NCBI RefSeq assembly: GCF_947495315.1
Contig: NZ_CANLYD010000003.1
Coordinates: forward strand, 62,001 to 126,000
Origin: an uncultured Aquimarina sp.
GTDB taxonomy: Bacteria; Bacteroidota; Bacteroidia; Flavobacteriales; Flavobacteriaceae
Reading direction: 5' to 3'
DNA: 64,000 nt
Shown here: piece by piece, positions 25,017 through 33,302 of the stretch
Layout: each line of letters starts with the position of its first letter
Numbering within the stretch: position 1 is the stretch's first letter
Position numbers and translations under genes: made by a program
Notes under the pieces: generated by a model
Database searches by the model: none
Told to the model about the DNA's origin: nothing
Seen by the model: only the letters and a program-made list of their open reading frames with translations

Positions 25017-26414
25017 TTATATTTCTTCAGCTAGTTTTAATGCTTTTGTTAATGCTCCTAGTTTATTGTATACTTCTTGTAGTTCGTTTTCTTCGTTTGA
25101 TTCGTTAACTAATCCAGCTCCTGCCTGCCAATGTAGTTGGTGATTTTTACTTAAAAATGTTCTGATCATAATGGCGTGATTAAAATTTCCGGAGAAATCC
25201 ATAAAACCAATGGCGCCACCATAGAAATCACGATTTACGGTTTCATATTTTTCTATAAGCTGCATTGCCATATGTTTGGGGGCACCGCTTAGCGTTCCTG
25301 CAGGAAATGTATCTGCAACTACTTGCATGGTTGTCGTATCCTTATGTTTTTTACCGGTTACTTTACTTACTAGGTGAATCACATGTGAGTAAAACTGTAC
25401 TTCTCTATACGTGTCTACGGTAACTTCACTTCCGTTGCGACTTAAATCGTTACGGGCAAGATCTACCAGCATCACATGTTCTGCATTCTCTTTTTCATCT
25501 GCAGATAATTTTTTAGCTAGTTCTGCATCTTGTTCATCATTACCGGTTCGTTTAAAAGTTCCTGCGATTGGATGAATTTCGGCTATTTCGTCCTTGACTA
25601 CCAATTGCGCCTCTGGCGAACTACCGAATATTTTAAAATCTCCATAATCAAAATAAAATAGGTAAGGAGATGGGTTGATACTTCTTAATGCTCTATACAC
25701 ATTGAATTCATCACCTTTGAACTTCTGAGAAAAACGTTTGGATAGAACTAGTTGAAAAACATCTCCGCGCTGGCAATGTTTTTTGGCTAGGGCAACGTGT
25801 TCTTTATATTGCTCATCACCTAAGTTAGAGGTGGTTTCATCTATAGTGGCAAAGTTGTAAGAAGCAAAGTTTTTTACATTGAGTAAAGACTCTATTTCTG
25901 CAATATTACTTTCTGATTCATAACAGTGCGCAAAAATGTAGGCTTCATTATTAAAATGGTTGATAGCAATGATATTTTGATATACGGTATATTGCATATC
26001 TGGAATATTTAATCCTCCTTCTTTTTTAGTAATATCGATATCTTCAAAATATCTTACAGCATCATATGAAATATATCCGAACAATCCATTGTTTATAAAC
26101 TTAAAGTCACTTTTGGATGTTTTAAATTGCTGTCCAAATTCCTCGATGATATATGGAATGTTAGTATCTTTTGTTATTGGGGTTTTTTTGTTGGTTTTAT
26201 CCGGAAAAGATTCGTAAATAGTTTCATTTTCTATCTTTATATTCGAGATAGGATTACAACAGATATAAGAAAAACTATTTTCGTTTCCTCGATAATCACT
26301 ACTTTCTAATAACAAACTATTAGGAAAACGATCTCTAATTTTTAGATACACACTTACCGGAGTGATAGTATCTGCGAGAATTTGTTTGAAATGTGTAGTT
26401 AATGTATAACTCAT
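25017..26414 (-). CDS. trpE: Anthranilate synthase component I
   Basis: 465 residues; converts chorismate with ammonia to anthranilate. The N-terminal regulatory motif LLESSD (residues about 34-39) is the usual tryptophan-binding LLES, so feedback inhibition is likely. The catalytic domain shows FQLVLSKRF, GSSPEAQLVV, HPIAGTFKRTG, AEHVMLVDLARNDL, and GAPKHMAMQLIE. First structural gene of the operon, behind the attenuator at 26469-26589. Confidence 0.97.
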   Translation of the reverse strand: MSYTLTTHFKQILADTITPVSVYLKIRDRFPNSLLLESSDYRGNENSFSYICCNPISNIKIENETIYESFPDKTNKKTPITKDTNIPYIIEEFGQQFKTSKSDFKFINNGLFGYISYDAVRYFEDIDITKKEGGLNIPDMQYTVYQNIIAINHFNNEAYIFAHCYESESNIAEIESLLNVKNFASYNFATIDETTSNLGDEQYKEHVALAKKHCQRGDVFQLVLSKRFSQKFKGDEFNVYRALRSINPSPYLFYFDYGDFKIFGSSPEAQLVVKDEIAEIHPIAGTFKRTGNDEQDAELAKKLSADEKENAEHVMLVDLARNDLSRNGSEVTVDTYREVQFYSHVIHLVSKVTGKKHKDTTTMQVVADTFPAGTLSGAPKHMAMQLIEKYETVNRDFYGGAIGFMDFSGNFNHAIMIRTFLSKNHQLHWQAGAGLVNESNEENELQEVYNKLGALTKALKLAEEI

Positions 26415-26468
26415 GTTATATTTTGATATTAATAATTTATAAAAACCCCTTATTTATACGAACAAAAA

Positions 26469-26497
26469 AAAGGCTTGTCGTGATTTGACAAGCCTTT
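26469..26497 (-). promoter_or_regulatory. trp attenuator terminator
   Basis: On the minus strand an 11-bp perfect stem (AAAGGCTTGTC with GACAAGCCTTT) with a 7-base loop is followed by seven T residues, 50 bases before trpE. Bases TCACGAC of its loop and 3' arm (26477-26483) complement GTCGTGA at the end of the leader ORF (26532-26538), forming the competing antiterminator. Confidence 0.9.
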
Positions 26498-26526
26498 GAT
26501 ATGTTTACTTAACTATATGACAGGAT

Positions 26527-26589
26527 CTATCTCACGACGTTTTCGTTATAAGATGACCACCACCAGGTATTTGTTAAGATTAAATTCAT
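26527..26589 (-). CDS. trpL: trp operon leader peptide
   Basis: Encodes MNLILTNTWWWSSYNENVVR, 20 residues with three consecutive Trp codons (26557-26565). A ribosome stalled there for lack of charged tRNA-Trp leaves GTCGTGA (26532-26538) free to pair with the terminator's TCACGAC, so trpEGDCFBA is read. A ribosome that finishes the peptide covers GTCGTGA and the terminator forms. This is seen directly in the sequence; the mechanism is that known for other trp leaders. Confidence 0.92.
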   Translation of the reverse strand: MNLILTNTWWWSSYNENVVR

Positions 26590-26606
26590 TTTCTAATTTC
26601 TTGAGT

Positions 26607-26614
26607 CAAAGATA
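26607..26614 (-). promoter_or_regulatory. Likely trp promoter -7 box (TATCTTTG)
   Basis: Matches the Bacteroidota -7 consensus TAnnTTTG, 18 bases before the leader ATG. A TTTG lies 16 bases upstream, slightly closer than the usual spacing for the -33 element. Confidence 0.55.
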
Positions 26615-26644
26615 TAAATTTATTGTAATTCAAAAAATAAAAAA

Positions 26645-27211
26645 TTACATTTTTAAGTTTACTGCTAATTCGAACTCATCAGAAATGGTTTTATCTCCTA
26701 AATTATCGAAGAAACTTCCAGATCCGTATTTGATATCATATTTAGTTCTATCTACGTTTAGTGTAGTTGAGGCAGCAGCTCCGTTTACAGCAAGATCAAA
26801 AGTGATTGGGTTCGTTTTTCCTTTTATGGTGAGGTCTCCTTTAATTTTGTAGCCTCCATCCATTTTTGAGGCTTCTTTTATTACTAGCTTGGCATTTTTG
26901 TGGTTTTTAACACCAAAGAAATCATCCGAAGTAAGGTGTCCTTCCAGCTTTTCTTTTCCTTTTCCTGCTTCGAGATCAGTAACTACAAGAGAAGTCATAT
27001 CTACTATAAATTCTCCACCACTTAAGTTATTGTTTTCAAAGGTTAAGAATCCGCTAGAGAAATTAAGCGTTCCTGTGTGTTGGCCTGTAACTTTTTTACC
27101 GGTCCAATTAATAGAGCTTTCTGCAGCGTTGATTTGCTTTTGTTGTGCATAGATAGATGCAGTAGCTATTAAAGTGAATGCTAAGAATAATGATTTAAGT
27201 TTGGTTTTCAT
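26645..27211 (-). CDS. YceI-family secreted lipid-binding protein
   Basis: 188 residues with signal peptide (LFLAFTLIATASIYA). YceI-like lipocalin barrel: SSINWTGKKVTGQHTGTLNF at the start, LEGHLTSDDFFGVKNHKNAKL mid-protein, and GDLTIKGKTNPITFDLAV near the end. The family binds isoprenoid lipids in the periplasm. Lies 40 bases downstream of marR on the same strand, so probably co-transcribed and controlled by it. Confidence 0.9.
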   Translation of the reverse strand: MKTKLKSLFLAFTLIATASIYAQQKQINAAESSINWTGKKVTGQHTGTLNFSSGFLTFENNNLSGGEFIVDMTSLVVTDLEAGKGKEKLEGHLTSDDFFGVKNHKNAKLVIKEASKMDGGYKIKGDLTIKGKTNPITFDLAVNGAAASTTLNVDRTKYDIKYGSGSFFDNLGDKTISDEFELAVNLKM

Positions 27212-27251
27212 GATTTTTAAAATTTAATGATTATATAATTGTGTTACTTAA

Positions 27252-27704
27252 TTAATTTCTAAGTTTATTCAATAGATTGTTTAGTGTAATTAGTTCTTCT
27301 TGTGAAAGATTAGATGTTATCCTTTTTTCGAAATTATTCATGGCAGGACTTACTTCTTCCAAAAACTTATGACCTTGTTCAGTGATTGTAATTTCTACTT
27401 TTCTGCGATTGGATTCGCAGGTAACTCTTTTTACTAAATCCTTTTTAATAAGTTTATCTACTAGCCTCGTGGTGTTACTCATTTTGCTTACCATTCTTTC
27501 TTGTATGGTAGATAAATTAGCAGGTTTACCTTCTTGACCTTTAAGAATTCTAAGTACATTAAATTGTTGAATAGAGATGTCATAAACCTTCAATTCAGAA
27601 TTTATCTGATCACTTATCCAGTTTTCGGTATACAATAGGTTTACAATCACTTTTCTGGAAAGTGGAAGTTCCTTTTTGGTTTTTATGATATCTTCAATAT
27701 TCAT
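27252..27704 (-). CDS. MarR-family transcriptional regulator
   Basis: 150 residues, winged-helix repressor type: helix-turn-helix region GKPANLSTIQERMVSKMSNTTRLVDKLIKKDLVKR, wing ESNRRKVEITITEQG. I use ATG 27704 (MNIEDIIKTKKELPLS). A perfect 16-bp palindrome 14 bases upstream (27718-27733) is the likely autoregulatory operator. Confidence 0.9.
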   Translation of the reverse strand: MNIEDIIKTKKELPLSRKVIVNLLYTENWISDQINSELKVYDISIQQFNVLRILKGQEGKPANLSTIQERMVSKMSNTTRLVDKLIKKDLVKRVTCESNRRKVEITITEQGHKFLEEVSPAMNNFEKRITSNLSQEELITLNNLLNKLRN

Positions 27705-27717
27705 TTGTCTGTACAAT

Positions 27718-27733
27718 ATTTGTATATACAAAT
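27718..27733. promoter_or_regulatory. Palindromic operator candidate for MarR (ATTTGTATATACAAAT)
   Basis: Perfect 16-bp palindrome in the marR upstream region. It overlaps a TACATTTG -7 box (27729-27736, minus strand), so binding would block transcription of marR-yceI. Confidence 0.7.
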
Positions 27734-27922
27734 GTATGATATTGAATGTTTAAGAAACGATAAATAGATACTAATTCTTTGTTAAAGTTCTCATGATTAT
27801 TATTGTTAAATATTATTATTGTTGGATTGAAAAAATGCCAAAATCCTAAAATTCTCTATATGAATTACATAAACCTTGTTAATTTCCTTTTGGGTAATGA
27901 CGCGTTTTAATACATTAGTATA

Positions 27923-28441
27923 ATGCAGAAGTGGATATATATAGGATTAGCCATATTGTTGGTGAATTGTAAAGGAGAACAGAAAGTAGCTATAGAGGCT
28001 TCCAATGTATTTTCTGGCAAAGGTGTAGAGATACCTGTGTATGATTTTAAAAATTTTGAGTATTTACTGAGTATCAATGATGGAAAAACTCGGATTATTA
28101 ATTTCTGGGCTACTTGGTGTAAACCTTGTGTTGCCGAATTACCTTATTTCGAATTGATTGACAGCAGATATCCAGATAATGAGGTGGAGGTGATCTTGGT
28201 GAGTTTAGATCTTCCGGATCAAGTAGAATCTAAACTAATCCCTTTTGTTAGAAAACAGCGGATACAAAGTAAAATTGTATTACTAGATGATCCGGATGCT
28301 AATAGCTGGATTCCAAAAGTAAATGAAAATTGGTCAGGCTCTATTCCTGCAACTATTATATATAAAGGAAATACTTCAAATTTTTATGAACGTTCTTTTA
28401 CATATGATGAGTTGGAAAGAGAACTGAAAAAGATGTTATAA
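27923..28441 (+). CDS. TlpA-like thioredoxin lipoprotein
   Basis: 172 residues. Lipobox LLVNC near residue 16 suggests membrane anchoring. Thioredoxin fold with redox motif WCKPC in FWATWCKPCVAELP (near residue 67) and a late cis-Pro in GSIPATIIY. A periplasmic thiol reductase/oxidase is the likely role. First of four plus-strand genes of redox/sulfur character. Confidence 0.88.
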   Translation: MQKWIYIGLAILLVNCKGEQKVAIEASNVFSGKGVEIPVYDFKNFEYLLSINDGKTRIINFWATWCKPCVAELPYFELIDSRYPDNEVEVILVSLDLPDQVESKLIPFVRKQRIQSKIVLLDDPDANSWIPKVNENWSGSIPATIIYKGNTSNFYERSFTYDELERELKKML

Positions 28442-28492
28442 TATTAGTAAGAGTTTCCAATCTTAATGAGTAAAACTTAATAGAACAAACAA

Positions 28493-29119
28493 ATGAAAAC
28501 TTTAAAGATTTTAGTAGCAGTTGTTTTAGTACTTGCCATAAGTGCATTTGCGATAGATAAAGTTAATATATCGAAGACTGATGCAGGATATATTATAGGA
28601 GATAGTGCAACAGATTTTGAACTTAAGAATATTGATGATACTATGGTGTCTTTAGCAGATTATAAAGATGCCAAAGGTTTTATTGTCATTTTTACCTGTA
28701 ACCATTGCCCGTATTCTGTGGCTTATGAAGATAGAATTATTGAATTAGATAAAACTTTTAAATCAAAAGGCTATCCTGTAATTGCAATTAATCCCAACAA
28801 TCCTAAAGCATATCCCACAGATAGTTTCGATAATATGAAGGTTAGGGCTAAGGAGAAAGGATTTACATTTCCTTATTTATTCGATGATGGACAAAAGATT
28901 TATCCGCAATATGGTGCTACAAAAACTCCACATGTATATATTCTGGAAAAAACTGCAAATGGTAATGTCGTTCGCTACATCGGCGCAATTGATAATAATT
29001 ACAAAGATGCATCGTCTGCTGATCAAAAATATGTAGAAGATGCAGTTAATGCTTTGCTTAAAGGAGAAAAAGTTCCTGTTGAAACTACAAAAGCTATTGG
29101 TTGTAGTATAAAAGCATAA
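28493..29119 (+). CDS. Thioredoxin-fold (AhpC/TSA-like) secreted protein
   Basis: 208 residues, N-terminal hydrophobic signal (LVAVVLVLAISAFA). The fold is peroxiredoxin-like: DFELKNIDDTMVSLADYKDAKGFIVIF, then CNHCPYS as a CxxC near residue 66, and YPQYGATKTPHVYIL with the cis-Pro. Such proteins act as periplasmic thiol-disulfide or peroxide-handling enzymes. Ends with an unpaired Cys (AIGCSIKA). Confidence 0.85.
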   Translation: MKTLKILVAVVLVLAISAFAIDKVNISKTDAGYIIGDSATDFELKNIDDTMVSLADYKDAKGFIVIFTCNHCPYSVAYEDRIIELDKTFKSKGYPVIAINPNNPKAYPTDSFDNMKVRAKEKGFTFPYLFDDGQKIYPQYGATKTPHVYILEKTANGNVVRYIGAIDNNYKDASSADQKYVEDAVNALLKGEKVPVETTKAIGCSIKA

Positions 29120-29184
29120 GCATATCTAATGTTATATTTTTGGATAAATGAATGTATGGCTTCGTACAATTCGTTTAGGACTCT

Positions 29185-29192
29185 TATATTTG
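29185..29192 (+). promoter_or_regulatory. Likely promoter -7 box (TATATTTG)
   Basis: Fits TAnnTTTG, 49 bases before the first rhodanese gene; suggests the two rhodaneses have their own transcript. Confidence 0.45.
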
Positions 29193-29240
29193 TAAGGAAT
29201 TGCATGGATAAAAGTTCAATTTTAAAAAAGGAAATATAAA

Positions 29241-29555
29241 ATGGCCGAAGATATAACACAGGATCAATGGGAAGATCTAATCTCTAAAGATAATAATGCA
29301 ATAATTCTGGATGTAAGAACGGAAGAGGAAGTAGAAGATGGTTTTATACCAAACATGCTTAATCTTGATATACGTATGGGACAAGGTTTTCTCGATGAAG
29401 TAGAGAAACTGGATAAGTCTAAAAACTATTATGTGTATTGTCGTTCTGGAGCTCGTAGTGCACAAGCATGTGCTTTAATGAATCAAATGGGTTTCAAAAC
29501 TACATATAATTTAATCGGCGGTTTTATGAATTGGGATGGCGAAGTTGCCGAATAA
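29241..29555 (+). CDS. Rhodanese-like domain protein, cytoplasmic
   Basis: 104 residues, a single rhodanese domain: VRTEEEVEDGFIPNMLNLDI and active-site loop YCRSGARS (Cys near 69). Transfers or senses sulfane sulfur. No signal peptide. Followed 18 bases later by a second, exported rhodanese. Confidence 0.92.
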   Translation: MAEDITQDQWEDLISKDNNAIILDVRTEEEVEDGFIPNMLNLDIRMGQGFLDEVEKLDKSKNYYVYCRSGARSAQACALMNQMGFKTTYNLIGGFMNWDGEVAE

Positions 29556-29573
29556 CATTATCGAATCATACTT

Positions 29574-29972
29574 ATGAAAATTAAAACAATATTAACCGCA
29601 GTTATTCTTTCAATTTTATTGTATAGTTGTAAAGAAAATAATACTAAAGATACTGCTGTAGAACTTATTACGGTAGAAGAAATGGATTCTCTACTGGAAA
29701 TGGAAAAAGTACAATTAGTAGATGTTCGTACGCCAAAGGAATATGCCGAAGGACATATTGAAGGTGCAATTAATATAGACTTTAGTGATGAGAACTTTGA
29801 AACTTTGATCTCTGAAGTGGATAAATCAAAACCTGTAGCGGTGTATTGTGGTCGTGGGGGAAGAAGTGGTAAATGTTCTGCTTATATGAAAAAAGCTGGA
29901 TTTACTAAGATTTATGACCTAGATGGTGGGATTACAGAATGGAAATATAAAGGGAAGGTATTGGTTAAGTAA
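29574..29972 (+). CDS. Rhodanese-like lipoprotein
   Basis: 132 residues with lipobox LLYSC (Cys 19) and one rhodanese domain: DVRTPKEYAEGHIEGAINID and active-site loop YCGRGGRSGKCS. An extracytoplasmic partner of the preceding rhodanese. Ends at the bidirectional terminator 30002-30034. Confidence 0.92.
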   Translation: MKIKTILTAVILSILLYSCKENNTKDTAVELITVEEMDSLLEMEKVQLVDVRTPKEYAEGHIEGAINIDFSDENFETLISEVDKSKPVAVYCGRGGRSGKCSAYMKKAGFTKIYDLDGGITEWKYKGKVLVK

Positions 29973-30001
29973 TTATCTTTCTTATCCTAGTTATTATATA
30001 C

Positions 30002-30034
30002 AAAAAAGAGATTGCAGTATGCAATCTCTTTTTT
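30002..30034. terminator. Bidirectional terminator
   Basis: Perfect 15-bp stem AAAAAAGAGATTGCA / TGCAATCTCTTTTTT between the convergent rhodanese and subtilase genes; T-runs serve both strands. Confidence 0.9.
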
Positions 30035-30049
30035 GTAAACAGTGATTAT

Positions 30050-31498
30050 TTATTGAACAGCTTTTAAAACATTGATTTTTCCGTATCCATATTTGTTGCT
30101 ACGATTTGGATAATATTCTCCCGCTTTTTGCATTTTATTTAGTACTTGTTCTCTGGTCATGTTTGGATTAGTTGCCCAAACCAAAGCAGCAATTCCTGCA
30201 GTAGTAGCGGTAGCAATTGAAGAACCTCCTACCACATTCCTAACATCCGAGCTAAATCCTAAAACAGGAAGCGTTCTATTATTGGCAGCGTCTCTTTCCA
30301 TTGCTACGGTGAAGTCAATCTTTTTACCATCGTGACATACAAAGCAACGTTTACCATTTTCCTTGATACCAGTTACCGCTACGGTTTCTTTCATACTAGC
30401 TGGAAAAATTACAGCATACCAATTAGTGAATTGTGTAGAAGTTCCACCAGCAGCAATAATCATTTTGTCTTTAGCATATGCATATTTAACAGCGTCTTTT
30501 ATATTTCTAACAGTCCATACCCATCCAATTGACATAGATATTATTTTAACATCTGGTCTATCTCCTAACTCTCTAATAGCCTTACTTACAGCTTTTCGTT
30601 CTTTACTTCCCTCGAGTAAAACATCACCGGTACCTCTATAAACTATTAAATTACTGTTATAAGCAACACCTACCGGCATGGCATCGTCATTACGTGGAGA
30701 TGCTATTGCGGCAGACATTGCAGTTCCGTGGCCACAATCATCATAAATAGAACCATCAAAAGTGCCGTATTGTTCAACTGTTCGGCCATTTGAGAAACCA
30801 TCGTTAAAATCCTCTCCCAAAAAATTTTGAGTTTGTGAAATTCCAGAATCTACAACTCCAACGGTAATATTTCGTCCTGTACTAAACTCCCAAGCTGCAG
30901 GAATATTATGAATATCAAATGACCACGGTAACCAAGCATTGGGAGTAATTACTCGATAATCTTCCGGGTTTACTATTCTTCCTTCGGTGGCACACCCAAA
31001 GTTACGCTGGTCTTCTTTTGGTAAGAATAAAGAATAGTTAGGTTCAATATATCGGATTTTATCTGTTTCTTGAAGTTCTTTGATCGTTTCAAGTTTACTC
31101 ACTTTTAATTCTATGAAGTTTAAAATATCGTCATCATATTGAACTGTATTGGATTTGGTCGATTGCTCAATAGAAGTAACTACATCAAGAATATTTTTTT
31201 TAGCATTAATTAATTGTGGAGAACGATTTTCTGAAAAGCTTTCACCTTCATTGCCGTACCCAATAGTAATCATTCCATCTGAATGTATTGCTGCACTCCA
31301 TAATAAAACCGCAGGCGCCGTTGTCCAGTCCAAATCTCCGTTTTCTTTAAGTTCCTTGTCGATATATTCATTCACTTTTGCTATAGAAAGTAATTTTTGA
31401 CTATTATCTCGTTGTATATCAGTATTGTCTTCCATACTTTCAGTAGAGCAAGAAAAAATTACTAAAAGCATTAAAATTGAAAGAATGTTTTTTTTCAT
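30050..31498 (-). CDS. Subtilisin-like (S8) serine protease lipoprotein
   Basis: 482 residues with lipobox LVIFSC (Cys 17). An N-terminal propeptide-like region (to about 165) precedes the S8 domain. Catalytic triad visible: D217 (VGVVDSGIS), H257 (DDCGHGTAMSAAI) and S427 (GGSSIATATTAG). The segment that normally holds the oxyanion Asn (AAGN) reads AAGGTST, so that residue is Gly; activity may be altered. Four Cys in short spacings (CFVC, DDC). No T9SS domain. It heads the lytic island. Confidence 0.9.
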   Translation of the reverse strand: MKKNILSILMLLVIFSCSTESMEDNTDIQRDNSQKLLSIAKVNEYIDKELKENGDLDWTTAPAVLLWSAAIHSDGMITIGYGNEGESFSENRSPQLINAKKNILDVVTSIEQSTKSNTVQYDDDILNFIELKVSKLETIKELQETDKIRYIEPNYSLFLPKEDQRNFGCATEGRIVNPEDYRVITPNAWLPWSFDIHNIPAAWEFSTGRNITVGVVDSGISQTQNFLGEDFNDGFSNGRTVEQYGTFDGSIYDDCGHGTAMSAAIASPRNDDAMPVGVAYNSNLIVYRGTGDVLLEGSKERKAVSKAIRELGDRPDVKIISMSIGWVWTVRNIKDAVKYAYAKDKMIIAAGGTSTQFTNWYAVIFPASMKETVAVTGIKENGKRCFVCHDGKKIDFTVAMERDAANNRTLPVLGFSSDVRNVVGGSSIATATTAGIAALVWATNPNMTREQVLNKMQKAGEYYPNRSNKYGYGKINVLKAVQ

Positions 31499-31598
31499 TG
31501 TATAAGATTTACGAGTTTATGTTTAGTGGTTATACGTTGTGGTGCATAGTTGGTATGTAATTCTTATTTCATAGTACCTCCTTTTTTGTATTTACGGT

Positions 31599-33170
31599 TT
31601 AAAATTCTAACTTTACGTCTAGATTTCCTGCTGTCGACCAGTTTCCGGCAGCATCTCTTATTAGGCTTTTTATTTTACCATTATTTCTTCTAATATCTTT
31701 GGTGACATTACCTCCTGCAGTAATAGTCTTAGTGTTTCCTACCCTGAATTTATATACTTTTAGGTCATCAAATTCCATACTGGTTTTGTTTGTTCTCAAT
31801 GAGATGGAGCTTCCGTTTTTAATGGGAGAGCTATCAGTCCATTTTAAAATAGAGCGATTGTTTTTAAATACTTCTAATACTCCATATCCTGGGCTATAAC
31901 TGATTTTGTAATTAGCCCATTTATTATCAAGAGATACGTCTGCGATTGCTCTGAAATTTAAGTTATTATTGATTGTTTCGTATACTCGTACCTTATTATC
32001 CTCTCCACTAAACCAAATGAGATACGAGTTCCCTCTCTGTGATTGTGTTGCATCACTCTCCATAATATGGATTCCGAATTTACGCGGTCCGGAAGTAGAT
32101 ATTGTTTTAGCTGCAAATTCATATAAATAGGGTAGACCTGAGTTTTGAGAAAGGAAGGTGCTTAATTTTGTATTATCGGATGATGTATTGGATTGCCTCA
32201 GGTGTTTATTGTTGATGTTCCAGTTTCCCGCTCCTGTCGTATAACCTGAATATAGTATATTAAAATTGTCATTAAAGAATCCATTTCCTCTGTTTGCGTA
32301 CCAATTATCCCCATATTTTTCTAACGCCTGATAGAATCTACGAGTAACTCCTACATTATCGTTATCTGAGAAATTTGCAGTAAAGTCTCCGGACTGTGTA
32401 TTTCCTCCAGAAGCACTTATTGAAGTAGTAGGCGGAGTGGTATCTAAATCCGGATTACTTCCACAAGCTATGGGACCAATAGGTGTAGCTTGATTTTTTA
32501 GGTAAGATACTGTGATTTGAGAATTATTATTTGTTCCTAGCCAAGCATGTGTCTCTGTAGTTAAACCTCCTAAAAAAGTCTGAGATCGAGGTCCTGTTTC
32601 ATATCCCGCAATTACGACTACTTTTTTACCATTAGCACTTAAAAGAAATTTGGTACCTCTTGCTGGTCGCGTTCCTGGAGCCCACATCATAGTCATAAAC
32701 CACATTTCTTTTTCTGGAGTAAGTTCTTGTGTCTGAATATTACCTACAGACCCCTGACCTATAGATCCAGATTCTGCAGGAGTCCATTGTTTTTGAAATG
32801 AAGCAGAATATAGTTGATTAAACGTCTTATTGGAATCATATGTTTTATACAAGTTAAATGACCTTTGTAAGTGACTATTTATATTTTCAGTCACTGTATT
32901 TGCAAATAATCTTCCTCCTGGGAATTTGTCCTTGGTGGTTACGTAATGACTTTCTTGAACAAACTTTCCGGTAGCAGGTAGCTGAACTGTTCTGCTCCAG
33001 GAAGTACCGAAACTATGATAGACAGTATAGGATTGTATATTACAGGAAGCGGTATTAATAGCTTTTATGCCAAAACCAACATTTGTAGTGTCTTCATCTT
33101 CAAACGTTTCTAACTCGTTAGAACACGCAAAGAGAATAATGAAAATTGGAATTAAACTTAGCTTTCTCAT
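31599..33170 (-). CDS. Lipoprotein: unknown N-terminal domain plus shared 270-aa module
   Basis: 523 residues with lipobox ILFAC (Cys 16). Residues about 35-245 form a beta-rich domain with two Cys (CNIQSY, IACGSN), a run of Trp/aromatic segments and a GTNNNSQITVSYL end that recalls double-psi barrel wall proteins, but I cannot assign it. Residues about 248-523 are the module found in the two amidases and the M23 peptidase at 33-41 kb. Unlike those it lacks the T9SS sorting domain and ends with the module, so it is anchored by lipid instead. Confidence 0.8.
   Translation of the reverse strand: MRKLSLIPIFIILFACSNELETFEDEDTTNVGFGIKAINTASCNIQSYTVYHSFGTSWSRTVQLPATGKFVQESHYVTTKDKFPGGRLFANTVTENINSHLQRSFNLYKTYDSNKTFNQLYSASFQKQWTPAESGSIGQGSVGNIQTQELTPEKEMWFMTMMWAPGTRPARGTKFLLSANGKKVVVIAGYETGPRSQTFLGGLTTETHAWLGTNNNSQITVSYLKNQATPIGPIACGSNPDLDTTPPTTSISASGGNTQSGDFTANFSDNDNVGVTRRFYQALEKYGDNWYANRGNGFFNDNFNILYSGYTTGAGNWNINNKHLRQSNTSSDNTKLSTFLSQNSGLPYLYEFAAKTISTSGPRKFGIHIMESDATQSQRGNSYLIWFSGEDNKVRVYETINNNLNFRAIADVSLDNKWANYKISYSPGYGVLEVFKNNRSILKWTDSSPIKNGSSISLRTNKTSMEFDDLKVYKFRVGNTKTITAGGNVTKDIRRNNGKIKSLIRDAAGNWSTAGNLDVKLEF
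31602..32440 (-). repeat. Shared C-terminal module, copy 1
   Basis: DNA encoding PPTTSISASGG...GNLDV; the most diverged of four copies, closely similar at both protein and DNA level to 33615-34452, 36048-36882 and 38866-39702. Confidence 0.85.
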
Positions 33171-33244
33171 AACTTTTGTGAGTTTTTGGATATTTGTTTA
33201 AGATAATTCTGAATCAAGAATTGGTTTTGGAACCCATTTTTATT

Positions 33245-33282
33245 AGAGAATAGACTTTTTCATGTTTAAAAATCTATTCTCT
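33245..33282 (-). terminator. Hairpin after the PGRP amidase gene
   Basis: Stem AGAGAATAGA / TCTATTCTCT (10 bp) about 20 bases past the stop; the tail is A/T-rich rather than a pure T-run, so termination strength is uncertain. Confidence 0.5.
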
Positions 33283-33302
33283 AGGATACTATTAGTCTCT
33301 CA

